Shown: piece after piece, positions 25,081-32,942 of the stretch
Layout: every line of letters starts with the position of its first letter
Position numbering within the stretch: position 1 is the stretch's first letter
NCBI GenBank assembly: GCA_963749575.1
Contig: CAVVNM010000008.1
Span: 186,001 to 250,000, forward strand
DNA length: 64,000 nt
DNA from: JAMXLO01 sp963749575
Lineage (GTDB): Bacteria > Pseudomonadota > Alphaproteobacteria > Acetobacterales > Acetobacteraceae
Reading direction: 5' to 3'
Program-made: the position numbers and the translations under genes
The notes under the pieces: generated by a model
What the model was told of the DNA's origin: nothing
Database searches by the model: none
Seen by the model: the letters and a program-made list of their open reading frames with translations, nothing else

Positions 25081-25905
25081 TCAGCATTTCACGCCGGACG
25101 CGATCACCGCGGCGATCGGCAGCGCGATGCCATCCGCGTTGCGATAGCGCTCGGCATTCGCCGCGATGTCGCCGACGATCGCGGACATCGCGGTCGGTTG
25201 CTGTGCTTCAAGCATTGCCGCCATGCGTGCGGTCCCGGCCTGTAGCGCTCCCACCAACGCCCGCGCGTCGCGATGTTGCCAGGTCGCGTGCACCAGCCGC
25301 GTCCTGCAGTCGCCAAAACCGAGCTCGCGCAGCGCTCCGGCGCACTCCATTTCCGTGCCGAATCCGCCGCCCGGCGCGGGGGCTTGCGCCGCCCAACGAT
25401 CGCCGTGGCGCGCGACCGCATCGAACACCAGCTTCCAGGCGATATTCTCGCCCGGATTGGCCCAGAAGCTGAATGCGACTCGCCCGCCCTCGCGCAGCAC
25501 GCGATGCGCCTCGCGCACCGCGAACAGCGGCCGCGGCACGTGGTGGATGCCGAAATTCGCCACCGCCGCATCGAATGCCGCATCCGCGTACGGCAACGCT
25601 TCGGCATCACCCTGGTCGAAGTGCACCGCGGTGTCGCATATCCTGGCAACCGCAACCATCGCCGGCGAGAAGTCGAGGCCCCACGCCACAGCGCCCCGGG
25701 CGCCGCCGACCGATGCGGCATAGCCGGGCCCACAGGCGATGTCGAGCAAACGCGTGCCGCGCGCGACCTGCGCCGCATCGAGCAGCGCTGCGATGAACGG
25801 TTCGGTCGCGGCGGCGAATGACGCGGCGTAAGCGCCAGCCGCACGTTGCCAGCGCGCATACTCGAAAACTCGAACCGACTGCGGATCGAATGGGGCGGCA
25901 GCCAC
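25081..25905 (-). CDS. Class I SAM-dependent methyltransferase
   Basis: 274 residues from a GTG. SAM-binding motif I is LLDIACGPGYAA, motif II is the acidic loop GLDFSPAMVAVAR, and GDAEALPYADAAFDAAVANFGIHHV is the UbiE/Methyltransf_11-type segment, followed by REAHRVLREGGRVAF. The overall layout resembles UbiE/COQ5-like enzymes acting on small molecules. It begins immediately after the stop of the GST gene and is followed by the cytochrome gene, so the three are probably co-transcribed. Confidence 0.85.
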   Translation of the reverse strand: MAAAPFDPQSVRVFEYARWQRAAGAYAASFAAATEPFIAALLDAAQVARGTRLLDIACGPGYAASVGGARGAVAWGLDFSPAMVAVARICDTAVHFDQGDAEALPYADAAFDAAVANFGIHHVPRPLFAVREAHRVLREGGRVAFSFWANPGENIAWKLVFDAVARHGDRWAAQAPAPGGGFGTEMECAGALRELGFGDCRTRLVHATWQHRDARALVGALQAGTARMAAMLEAQQPTAMSAIVGDIAANAERYRNADGIALPIAAVIASGVKC

Positions 25906-26532
25906 CTAGACCACCGGGCCCGCCAGATGCTGCTGGTACGCCGGCCGTTCCAACAGACGATCGTACCACGCGCGAAGATGCGGCACCTCGGGCCGATCGA
26001 AATCCATGTTGAACCAGCGATGCAGATGCGGACCCCATGGGACGTCGGCCAGCGTCAACTCGTCGCCCGCCAGATAGGGATGCTTCGCCAGCTCCGCCGA
26101 GACCATGCCCCAGACACCTGCGGCCCCCTCTACGCCTTGCTTGATCGCCGCCATATCGCGCTGGTCGGGCGGTGTCCGTACCAAGCCCCAGAACACGACG
26201 CCGATCCACCGGTTCAGCAGCGTCTGCTGGGCATCCATCCAGCGGTCGACGTTGGCTCGCGCGTGTGGCTCAGGCGGCCACAGCCTCGAGTGCGGCGCAT
26301 GCGCTTGGCAGAGATAGCGGCAGATCGCGTTGCTCTCCCACAGCGTAAAGTCGTCTTCCTGCAATGTCGGCACCAGTCCGGTTGGGTTCATCGCCCGGTA
26401 CTCCGCGGTGTCGGTCTTGCCGAACGAGCCGCCAACATCGATGCGCTCATAGGAAAGTTGCAACTCCTCGAGCACCCAGATCGTCTTCATCACATTGCTG
26501 GACGTGGCGCGGCCCCACAGAATGCGGCGCAT
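25906..26532 (-). CDS. Glutathione S-transferase family protein
   Basis: 208 residues from the ATG at 26532. The N-terminal thioredoxin-like domain has LWGRATSSNVMKTIWVLEEL, with a serine in the SSN motif as likely glutathione-activating residue, and NPTGLVPTLQED and LWESNAICRYL (the ES pair that binds the gamma-glutamyl group). The C-terminal helical domain has ELTLADVPWGPHLHRW with the N-capping D. This is a typical proteobacterial theta-like GST. It is divergent from dsbB by about 100 bp. Confidence 0.9.
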   Translation of the reverse strand: MRRILWGRATSSNVMKTIWVLEELQLSYERIDVGGSFGKTDTAEYRAMNPTGLVPTLQEDDFTLWESNAICRYLCQAHAPHSRLWPPEPHARANVDRWMDAQQTLLNRWIGVVFWGLVRTPPDQRDMAAIKQGVEGAAGVWGMVSAELAKHPYLAGDELTLADVPWGPHLHRWFNMDFDRPEVPHLRAWYDRLLERPAYQQHLAGPVV

Positions 26533-26628
26533 CTTGCTTCCTCTCTGCCTGGACACCGCGAGCCTAGGCTGTGGCACGGCGAGCGGCAACGGCTTGCGCG
26601 CGCGCTGGAAGCAGGGCACATCGCCGCC

Positions 26629-27126
26629 ATGACGCTGTCTGGCATTCGCGGCATCGCCCTGCTGAGCGCACTCGCCGCGGCGTTCGGCCTCGGACTGGCG
26701 CTCGCGTCGGAACGGTGGGAAGACTTGGTGCCGTGCGCCCTCTGCCTGCTCGAACGCTGGCCGTATCGCGTGGCGATTGCACTTGGGTTACTGGCCTGTG
26801 TGGTGCCGTATCGATGGGCGCGGGTGCTGCTCGTGTTGTTGGTGCTGTCGATGCTCGTCAGCACGGCGCTGGCCGTCGTGCATGTGGGTGTCGAGCAGCG
26901 CTGGTGGCCGAGCCCGCTGCCGGAATGCGCCGCACCGCGCCTCACCGGCGGCACCATCGCCGAACGTCTGGCGCAGATGCCGACGCGGCCGGCTAAACCA
27001 TGCGAGGATCCAGCGTATCTGATCCCGGGTCTGCCGATATCGATGGCAACGATGAACCTGCTCTACGCACTGGCGTTCACGATGCTGCTAGGCATTGTCC
27101 TTTGGCGCGACCGGAACGTTGCATGA
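26629..27126 (+). CDS. dsbB: Disulfide bond formation protein B (DsbB)
   Basis: 165 residues, four predicted membrane helices. The quinone-linked active pair is C36-A-L-C39 (VPCALCLLERW), and the second periplasmic pair is C100 (LPECAAP) and C125 (KPCEDP). It reoxidises the periplasmic thiol oxidase DsbA using ubiquinone. The ATG at 26629 gives the family length. Its TGA overlaps the coq7 ATG (ATGA), so it shares an operon with a ubiquinone-synthesis gene, a sensible pairing. Confidence 0.92.
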   Translation: MTLSGIRGIALLSALAAAFGLGLALASERWEDLVPCALCLLERWPYRVAIALGLLACVVPYRWARVLLVLLVLSMLVSTALAVVHVGVEQRWWPSPLPECAAPRLTGGTIAERLAQMPTRPAKPCEDPAYLIPGLPISMATMNLLYALAFTMLLGIVLWRDRNVA

Positions 27127-27671
27127 ACCACGCGCGAAGGCATTTGCCCGGCGATGCGTCACGCGAGACCAGCGTGGCGCGCATGCTGCGTGTCGATCAT
27201 GCCGGCGAATACGGCGCCGCACGCATCTACGCTGGCCAGCTCGCGGTCCTGCACCGCAGCGAGGCCGCACCAGTGCTGCGCGAGATGCAGTCACAGGAGC
27301 AGCAGCACCTCGATCGTTTCACCGATCTGATCGTGCGCCGCCGGATTCGTCCGACCGCAGTGCTGCCGCTGTGGCGCCTGGCCGGTTTCACTCTTGGTGC
27401 GGCGACCGCGGCACTCGGCGAACGCGCCGCCATGGCCTGCACAGTGGCGGTAGAGGAAGCCATTGACGCGCACTATGCCGATCAGATCGCCACGCTTGAC
27501 GACAGCGAGTCCGAACTGCGTGATACGCTGACACGTTTCCGCGATGACGAACTGCAACATCGTACCATTGCCTTGCGGCATGGCGCGGAGCAGGCGCCCG
27601 GCTATCGGCTGTTGTCGGCGGCGATCAAGGCCGGCTGCAAGATCGCGATCCGGATCAGCGAACGCATATAG
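27123..27671 (+). CDS. coq7: 2-polyprenyl-3-methyl-6-methoxy-1,4-benzoquinone monooxygenase (Coq7)
   Basis: 182 residues. This is a di-iron carboxylate hydroxylase that adds the C6 hydroxyl in ubiquinone synthesis. Iron ligands are visible as E29 (DHAGEYGA), E59xxH62 (SQEQQH), the EE pair at 111-112 with H117 (VEEAIDAHY), and E143xxH146 (DDELQHR), in the order of the family. A hydrophobic segment near 85-110 would dock to the membrane. It overlaps the dsbB stop and is followed after eight bases by a hydrolase. Strongly supports a ubiquinone-making proteobacterium. Confidence 0.95.
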   Translation: MNHARRHLPGDASRETSVARMLRVDHAGEYGAARIYAGQLAVLHRSEAAPVLREMQSQEQQHLDRFTDLIVRRRIRPTAVLPLWRLAGFTLGAATAALGERAAMACTVAVEEAIDAHYADQIATLDDSESELRDTLTRFRDDELQHRTIALRHGAEQAPGYRLLSAAIKAGCKIAIRISERI

Positions 27672-27679
27672 GGTGTGCG

Positions 27680-28459
27680 ATGGGGATCGACCGACTCACG
27701 ATACGTGGCATCGACCTCGAAGTCCTGCGCAAGGGAACAGGGGCGCCGATTCTGCTGCTGCACGGCCTGGATACGGTGGAACCGCAGGCGCCGTTCCTCG
27801 ATTTGCTCGCGTCGCATCACGAGATCATCGCACCTTCGCATCCTGGATTCGGGCACTCGCCGCGGCCGGCCGACTTCGACACCGTCTATGACCTTGTGCA
27901 TCTGTATCTCGACCTGCTGCAGGCGTTGCCGCACGACAAGGTGACGCTGCTGGGATTTTCTTTCGGCGGCTGGCTCGCCGCGGAGATCGCCGCGACGTGC
28001 TGTCATCGGCTGCAACAATTGATCCTGGTCGATCCGCTCGGCATCAAGCTTGGTGACCGCGAAAGCCGCGAAATCCTTGATCTGTTCAGCACCGCCCCAG
28101 GCGAGGTGCAGCGCCTCACCTGGCATGATCCGGTGAAGTGGACTACCGACTTCAACACGCTGTCGGACGATGCGATCGTGGTGCATGCGCGCAATCGCGA
28201 TGCGTTGTGCCTGTATGGTTGGCAGCCGTTCATGTACAACCCGAAGCTGCCGCGCTGGCTGTGCCGCATCACGGTGCCGACGCTGGTGCTGTGGGGTGCC
28301 AGCGACGGGGTGGTGACGCCCGGTTACGGGCGCGCCTACTGCGAGCTAATTCCAGGCGCGCGGTTCGAACTGATCGAGCGGGCCGGCCACCACCCCGAAA
28401 TCGAGCAGCCTGCGGCCTTCGCGGCGCGCGTTGCGGCGTTTCTTGCGATCGACAACTGA
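27680..28459 (+). CDS. Alpha/beta hydrolase
   Basis: 259 residues. Oxyanion-hole segment LLLHGLDT; nucleophile elbow GFSFGG with serine at about residue 93; catalytic aspartate likely in WGASDGVV near 215; and histidine in AGHHPEIEQP near 240. This is a single-domain esterase or C-C hydrolase. It follows coq7 with a spacing of eight bases and precedes the EEP gene by three bases, so the four genes from dsbB form one transcription unit. Substrate unknown. Confidence 0.88.
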   Translation: MGIDRLTIRGIDLEVLRKGTGAPILLLHGLDTVEPQAPFLDLLASHHEIIAPSHPGFGHSPRPADFDTVYDLVHLYLDLLQALPHDKVTLLGFSFGGWLAAEIAATCCHRLQQLILVDPLGIKLGDRESREILDLFSTAPGEVQRLTWHDPVKWTTDFNTLSDDAIVVHARNRDALCLYGWQPFMYNPKLPRWLCRITVPTLVLWGASDGVVTPGYGRAYCELIPGARFELIERAGHHPEIEQPAAFAARVAAFLAIDN

Positions 28460-28462
28460 TCG

Positions 28463-29302
28463 TTGCCTCGCCGTCTCCCCATCATCCTGCTGTTCTTGGC
28501 GCTGCCGTACTGCGCCGTAGGCGCGGAGCTGAAACTCGCGACGTGGAACCTGGAGTGGCTCACCACCAGTGATCGCGATCTGCCCGCGGATGTTCTCCCG
28601 AAGCAGCCGGAAGACATCGACCTGCTGCGCCGCTACGCAGCGGACCTCGACGCCGATGTGATTGCTGTGCAGGAAGTCGATGGCCCCGCCGTCGCCGCCC
28701 GCGTGTTTCCGCCCGACCAGTATTCGATCCATCTGAGCCACGATGAGGTCGTGCAGCGCGTCGGCATCGTGGTGCGACGCGGTATCCATTACAGCGTCAA
28801 TCCCGATCTCACCGCCCTGGATATCGGCCGCAAGTTGCGCAGCGGCGTCGATATCACCCTGCGATCGCAGCCACCGCTGCGTATCCTTGCTGTGCATTTG
28901 AAGACCGGCTGCTTCGACGAGCGGCTCAACAGCCGAACACGTCGCGCCTGCGCCGAACTGCGCGAGCAGATGCCGCCACTGCTCGACTGGATCCGCGCGC
29001 GACGCGCCGACGGCATGGCGTTCGCAATTCTAGGTGACTTCAACCGCCATATGGATGGCCGCGACCAACTATGGACGGCACTCCTCCAGGCCGCACCGCT
29101 GACGCGTGCCACCGAGGGCCACGCCAGCCCATGCTGGGGCGGCGAGGCGTTCATAGATCACATGGTACTCGGCGGCGCCGCGCGGGACTGGCTACAGCCG
29201 GACACACTGCGTGTGCTGACATATCGCGAGACCGCCGTGGAATGGAAACAACGCCTGTCGGATCATTGTCCGGTGTCGGTACGCTTGCGCCTGGCGGACT
29301 GA
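28463..29302 (+). CDS. Exported endonuclease/exonuclease/phosphatase (EEP) family protein
   Basis: 279 residues from a TTG. A signal peptide runs to about residue 20 (LFLALPYCAVGA). EEP motifs are in order: ATWNLEWL (metal/substrate Asn), DVIAVQEVDG (metal Glu), ILAVHLKTGC, ILGDFNRHM (Asp-x-Asn) and SDHCP (Asp-His dyad). The set is complete, so it should be active, probably as a periplasmic nuclease or phosphodiesterase. It lies three bases after the hydrolase. Confidence 0.85.
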   Translation: MPRRLPIILLFLALPYCAVGAELKLATWNLEWLTTSDRDLPADVLPKQPEDIDLLRRYAADLDADVIAVQEVDGPAVAARVFPPDQYSIHLSHDEVVQRVGIVVRRGIHYSVNPDLTALDIGRKLRSGVDITLRSQPPLRILAVHLKTGCFDERLNSRTRRACAELREQMPPLLDWIRARRADGMAFAILGDFNRHMDGRDQLWTALLQAAPLTRATEGHASPCWGGEAFIDHMVLGGAARDWLQPDTLRVLTYRETAVEWKQRLSDHCPVSVRLRLAD

Positions 29303-29338
29303 GGACGTTGAATGCGGCGTGGGCGAAAGGGGCACAGC

Positions 29339-30427
29339 ATGAAGATCACCGGCATCACCACCAAGGAATTCCGCTGGCCGCGGCACAAGCCGATCGCCAA
29401 TGGCAAGCACACCTATACGCACGTCACCTTCGCCGTGGTGGAGATCGCGACCACCGAGGGCATCACCGGCATCGGCCTGGGCGGTGGCGGCGAGATCGAA
29501 CGCGCCACCATCGCGCGGCTGACACCGATGTTGATCGGCGAGGATCCGATCGATGTCGAGCGTTTGTGGCAGAAGATGTGGGAACCGAAGCTGATCGGCC
29601 GACGCGGCCTGACCACACGCGCGATCTCGGCGATCGACATCGGGCTGTGGGACATCCGCGCCAAGTCCGCCAACCTGCCGCTGTACAAGCTGCTCGGCGG
29701 CTTTCGCAACCGCGTGCCGACCTACATTGCCGGCGGCTACTACGAGGAAGGGAAAGGGCTGCGCGAGCTCGCGCGCGAGATGGAAGACAACGTGCGCATG
29801 GGCGCCAAGGCTGTGAAGATGAAGGTCGGCGCGGTGCCCATCATGGACGATGTGGCGCGGGTGCGCGTCGCGCGCGAGGCCGTCGGGCCGGACGTGAAGC
29901 TGATGGTCGATGCCAACTGCGCGTATCGCTACTACGAGGCAATCCAGCTTGCGAAGCGCATCGAGGAGTACGACATCTTCTGGTTCGAGGAACCGGTGGC
30001 GCCCGACGACTATGACGGCCACCGCAAGCTGGCGCGGGCAACCAGCATTCCGATCGCAACCGGCGAGAACGAATACACGCGCTACGGCTTCCGCGACCTC
30101 ATCAAAAACGAGTGTGCCGCAATTCTGAATGCGGACGCGAAGATATTGGGTGGCGTGACCGAATTCATGAAGGTTGCGGCGCTGGCGCAGGCCAACGATC
30201 TCGATATTGCCCCGCATGGGTCGCAGGACATTCATGTGCATCTGGTCGCGGCGATATCGAATGGACTGATCCTCGAGTTCTACCGCGACACCGTCGATCC
30301 GATGTGGGGCCGCGTCTACCGTCATACATTGACGCTGAACGACGACGGGACGGTCAGTCCGCCGAACGTACCCGGCATCGGCGCGGACCCCAACTACGAC
30401 ACGCTGGCCGAATACCGTATCGCCTGA
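29339..30427 (+). CDS. Mandelate racemase/muconate lactonizing enzyme family protein (enolase superfamily)
   Basis: 362 residues, start ATG 29339 with AAAGGGG. The enolase-superfamily barrel shows the K-x-K acid/base pair at 160-162 (AVKMKVG), metal ligands at D191 (VDANCAY), E217/E218 (WFEEPV) and E243 (GENEYTRYG), and a general acid/base at D266 with H293 (APHGSQDIH). This is the racemase/acid-sugar dehydratase pattern, so it abstracts an alpha-proton from a carboxylate, most likely dehydrating or epimerising an acid sugar. It is followed by the AroQ-like gene and a broken transporter. Confidence 0.88.
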   Translation: MKITGITTKEFRWPRHKPIANGKHTYTHVTFAVVEIATTEGITGIGLGGGGEIERATIARLTPMLIGEDPIDVERLWQKMWEPKLIGRRGLTTRAISAIDIGLWDIRAKSANLPLYKLLGGFRNRVPTYIAGGYYEEGKGLRELAREMEDNVRMGAKAVKMKVGAVPIMDDVARVRVAREAVGPDVKLMVDANCAYRYYEAIQLAKRIEEYDIFWFEEPVAPDDYDGHRKLARATSIPIATGENEYTRYGFRDLIKNECAAILNADAKILGGVTEFMKVAALAQANDLDIAPHGSQDIHVHLVAAISNGLILEFYRDTVDPMWGRVYRHTLTLNDDGTVSPPNVPGIGADPNYDTLAEYRIA

Positions 30428-30445
30428 CACCGGAGGAATATCGAC

Positions 30446-30874
30446 ATGACGAAGATCCTGGTCATCCACGGCGCCGGCATGAACATGCGCGGCAAGGTCC
30501 AGACGGAAATATTCGGGCCCATGACCCTTCCCGAGTACGACGAGCGCATCCGCGGCTATGCGAACGAACTCGGTGTGGAGATCGAGATTTTCCATTCCAA
30601 CATCGAAGGGGAAGTGATCAACAAACTGTACGCTGCCAACGACCAGGGGCTCGACGCAGCCATCTTCAATCCCGCCGGGTTCTCGCGCGGCTACCCTGCA
30701 CTCGTCGCAGCCATCAGCCAGGTCAAGTTCCCCACCATCGAACTGCATATGTCGAACCCGGTGCGCCGCGGCCCAGTCTCCGAGACTGCGACGGTCAGCC
30801 ACGGCATGGTCACCGGATTCGGCATCGTCGGTTACTACCTGGGACTTCGCGGGCTGCGGGACACCCTGAAGTAG
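30446..30874 (+). CDS. AroQ-fold protein (type II dehydroquinate dehydratase-like) lacking catalytic residues
   Basis: 142 residues with the fold pattern of type II 3-dehydroquinate dehydratase: ILVIHGAGMNM, EIFGPMTLPEYDERI, FHSNIEGEVINKLYAA, AIFNPAGFSRGYPALVAAI, IELHMSNP and GFGIVGYYLGL. Aligned by eye with the mycobacterial enzyme, the base-pair Arg19/Tyr24 correspond to Val/Phe and His81 to Arg, while Asn75 and His101 remain. It therefore should not dehydrate dehydroquinate in the usual way. It lies 18 bp after the enolase-superfamily gene and probably works on the same pathway. A true housekeeping aroQ presumably exists elsewhere. Confidence 0.7.
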   Translation: MTKILVIHGAGMNMRGKVQTEIFGPMTLPEYDERIRGYANELGVEIEIFHSNIEGEVINKLYAANDQGLDAAIFNPAGFSRGYPALVAAISQVKFPTIELHMSNPVRRGPVSETATVSHGMVTGFGIVGYYLGLRGLRDTLK

Positions 30875-30954
30875 CAGCCCGCCATTACCCCCCGCGTAAT
30901 CGATTTGCGCGTGGCGGGTCTGCACGATGGGAACCGCAAGAAGGAGTTCCCATC

Positions 30955-32119
30955 ATGGAATCACAATCGTGGAATGCCGTGCCCACCCGTCACGGGTGGG
31001 CGCTGGCGAGCGTCGCGGCAGCGCAGTTCCTCGCCGCAGTCGATGCGTTCATCGTCAACGTCGTACTCCCTTCGATCCGCGCCGATCTGCACGCTGACGC
31101 CACCGAGATGCAGGTTGTCGTGGCGGTCTATCAGATCGCAGCACCGCTGATCAGCGGCGGAAGGCTGGGCAACACTATCGGCCGCAAGCGCGTGTTCATC
31201 GCCGTCGCACTCGGCTTCACGCTGACGTCGCTGTGGTGCGCGCTGTGCGGATTGCCCGCAATGCTGATCTTCGCCCGCGCCGCGCAGGGCGGCGCCGCGG
31301 CGATGATGGTGCCGCAGGCGCTTGCGTCAATTCACACGCTGTTTCCCGACGGCGCGCGGACCCGCGCCTTCACCGTGTTCGGCACTGCGACCGGCCTGGG
31401 CGGCGCGGTCGGATTCATGCTCGGCGGCTGGCTGGTGACGCTGAACCTTGTAAGCATCGGCTGGCACAGCATCTTCTGCGTCAACGTGTCGACTGGGCTC
31501 GGCATTGCGGCAGCCGCGGGCCTGTCGATGCCGTTGAATGGCGACGCGCGACTGGATCCGCACCGCGGCGGCGCGCTGTTCGCTGCACTGATCGGGCTAC
31601 TTGCGCGAGCGCGCCGGGCCATGGCAGCTGTGGCTCGTGATTTCGGGCGCTCCTCCGCTGCCAACCTGGTCGCCGAGCCAGCAACGCACAGTGACCCAGA
31701 GTGGTGGCGTGCCGCTGATCGATCTCGCCTTGCTCGAAGCTCTCATCTTCGTAGCCGACACGCACGCGACGTTCCGCTGCTGTCTTGGCAACCTGCTCTT
31801 GCTACTTCGTGCTGACGCTGTACCTTGACAACGGCCTCGCCTCCTCGCTGTTCGACGCAGCGCTGACGATGATGCCGCTGGCAAGGCATTTGCCTCACCG
31901 CCACCGCACTGCTGATCGGCGCAATAGCGCAGCCCAGCATGAGGATGCTGATGCTGCCGTTGGCGGTGGGAGCAGCGCATTTCATCGCACGGCGCGCGCA
32001 TGGTGAGCCATAGGCGCTGCTGGCTGCCATCGCTGCGCTCGGCTGCATCGTGGCGGCAACCACTGGCCTGCTTCCGCGGATACGGCCACGTGCGATGGCC
32101 GCTACCACTCCGGTATGAT
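30955..32119 (+). pseudogene. MFS transporter (DHA2/EmrB-like), frameshifted
   Basis: Starts at ATG 30955 with AAGGAG. The first about 215 residues match a drug/solute MFS protein: an LAAVDAFIVNVVLP helix 1, motif A-like GGRLGNTIGRKRVF, and several later helices. Near 31600 the frame fails; the next part (WQLWLVISGAPP and LIDLALLEAL) and then YFVLTLYLDNG continue in other frames, so at least two further corrections are needed. It ends around 32119. It would be the transporter of the preceding acid-sugar-like genes if repaired. Confidence 0.55.
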
Positions 32120-32165
32120 ACCGCTGCCACAGACTATAATCCGCTATCTAATGAGGAATTTTGCC

Positions 32166-32927
32166 ATGCGTCTCGACGGACAGTCTGCCATCGTCACCGG
32201 CGGTGCCTCGGGGTTGGGGGCCGCGACCGCGCAACGCCTGGCACGTACCGGCTGCCGCGTCGCGGTGCTCGACATCAACCAGTCAGCGGTAGAGGCAAGC
32301 GCACAACGGATCGGCGGTGTCGGAATCGTCTGCGATGTCGCCGATGCCACATCCGCCGAGGCCGCAGTTGCCAAGGCGCGCGACGCGCATGGTCCGGCAC
32401 GGCTGCTGGTGAATTGTGCCGGCGTGGGCACCGCGGGACGCATCGTCGGGCGAGATGGACCGATGCAACTAGCGGCATTCGAGCGGGTGATCCGCGTCAA
32501 CCTGATCGGCAGCTTCAATCTGCTGCGGCTCGCCGCGGCGGATATGAGTAAGCTCGAGCCGCTGGAGGACGGCGAACGAGGCGTGATCGTCAACACGGCA
32601 TCGATCGCCGCGTATGAAGGTCAGGTCGGTCAGGCGGCGTACGCAGCATCGAAGGCCGGCATCGTGGGATTGACGCTGCCGGCGGCAAGGGAATTTGCCC
32701 GGGTCGGGATCCGCGTTATGACGATAGCTCCGGGACTGTTTCACACGCCCATGGTTGAGGGGTTGCCGGCCGAAGTACAGCAGAGCCTCGCGCAGGGGAT
32801 CCCGTTCCCACAACGTCTTGGCGAGCCCGATGAATACGCCACCCTTGTCGAACACATCGTGACAAATCGCTTCCTGAACGGCGAGACCATCAGGCTCGAT
32901 GGGGCGCTGCGCATGCCGCCGCGCTGA
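32166..32927 (+). CDS. SDR family oxidoreductase (3-hydroxyacyl-CoA dehydrogenase type-2-like)
   Basis: 253 residues from ATG 32166. NAD-binding TGGASGLGAATA, LVNCAGVG, catalytic serine in VNTASIAAYEG, and YAASKAG (Tyr-x3-Lys) are all present. The long insertion after VGRDGPMQLAAFERVIRVNLIGSFN and the C-terminal FNGETIRLDGALRM resemble HSD10-type 3-hydroxyacyl-CoA dehydrogenases. It is convergent with the acyltransferase-synthetase gene. The broken transporter lies upstream. Confidence 0.88.
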   Translation: MRLDGQSAIVTGGASGLGAATAQRLARTGCRVAVLDINQSAVEASAQRIGGVGIVCDVADATSAEAAVAKARDAHGPARLLVNCAGVGTAGRIVGRDGPMQLAAFERVIRVNLIGSFNLLRLAAADMSKLEPLEDGERGVIVNTASIAAYEGQVGQAAYAASKAGIVGLTLPAAREFARVGIRVMTIAPGLFHTPMVEGLPAEVQQSLAQGIPFPQRLGEPDEYATLVEHIVTNRFLNGETIRLDGALRMPPR

Positions 32928-32942
32928 ACTACAGGACGGTGC

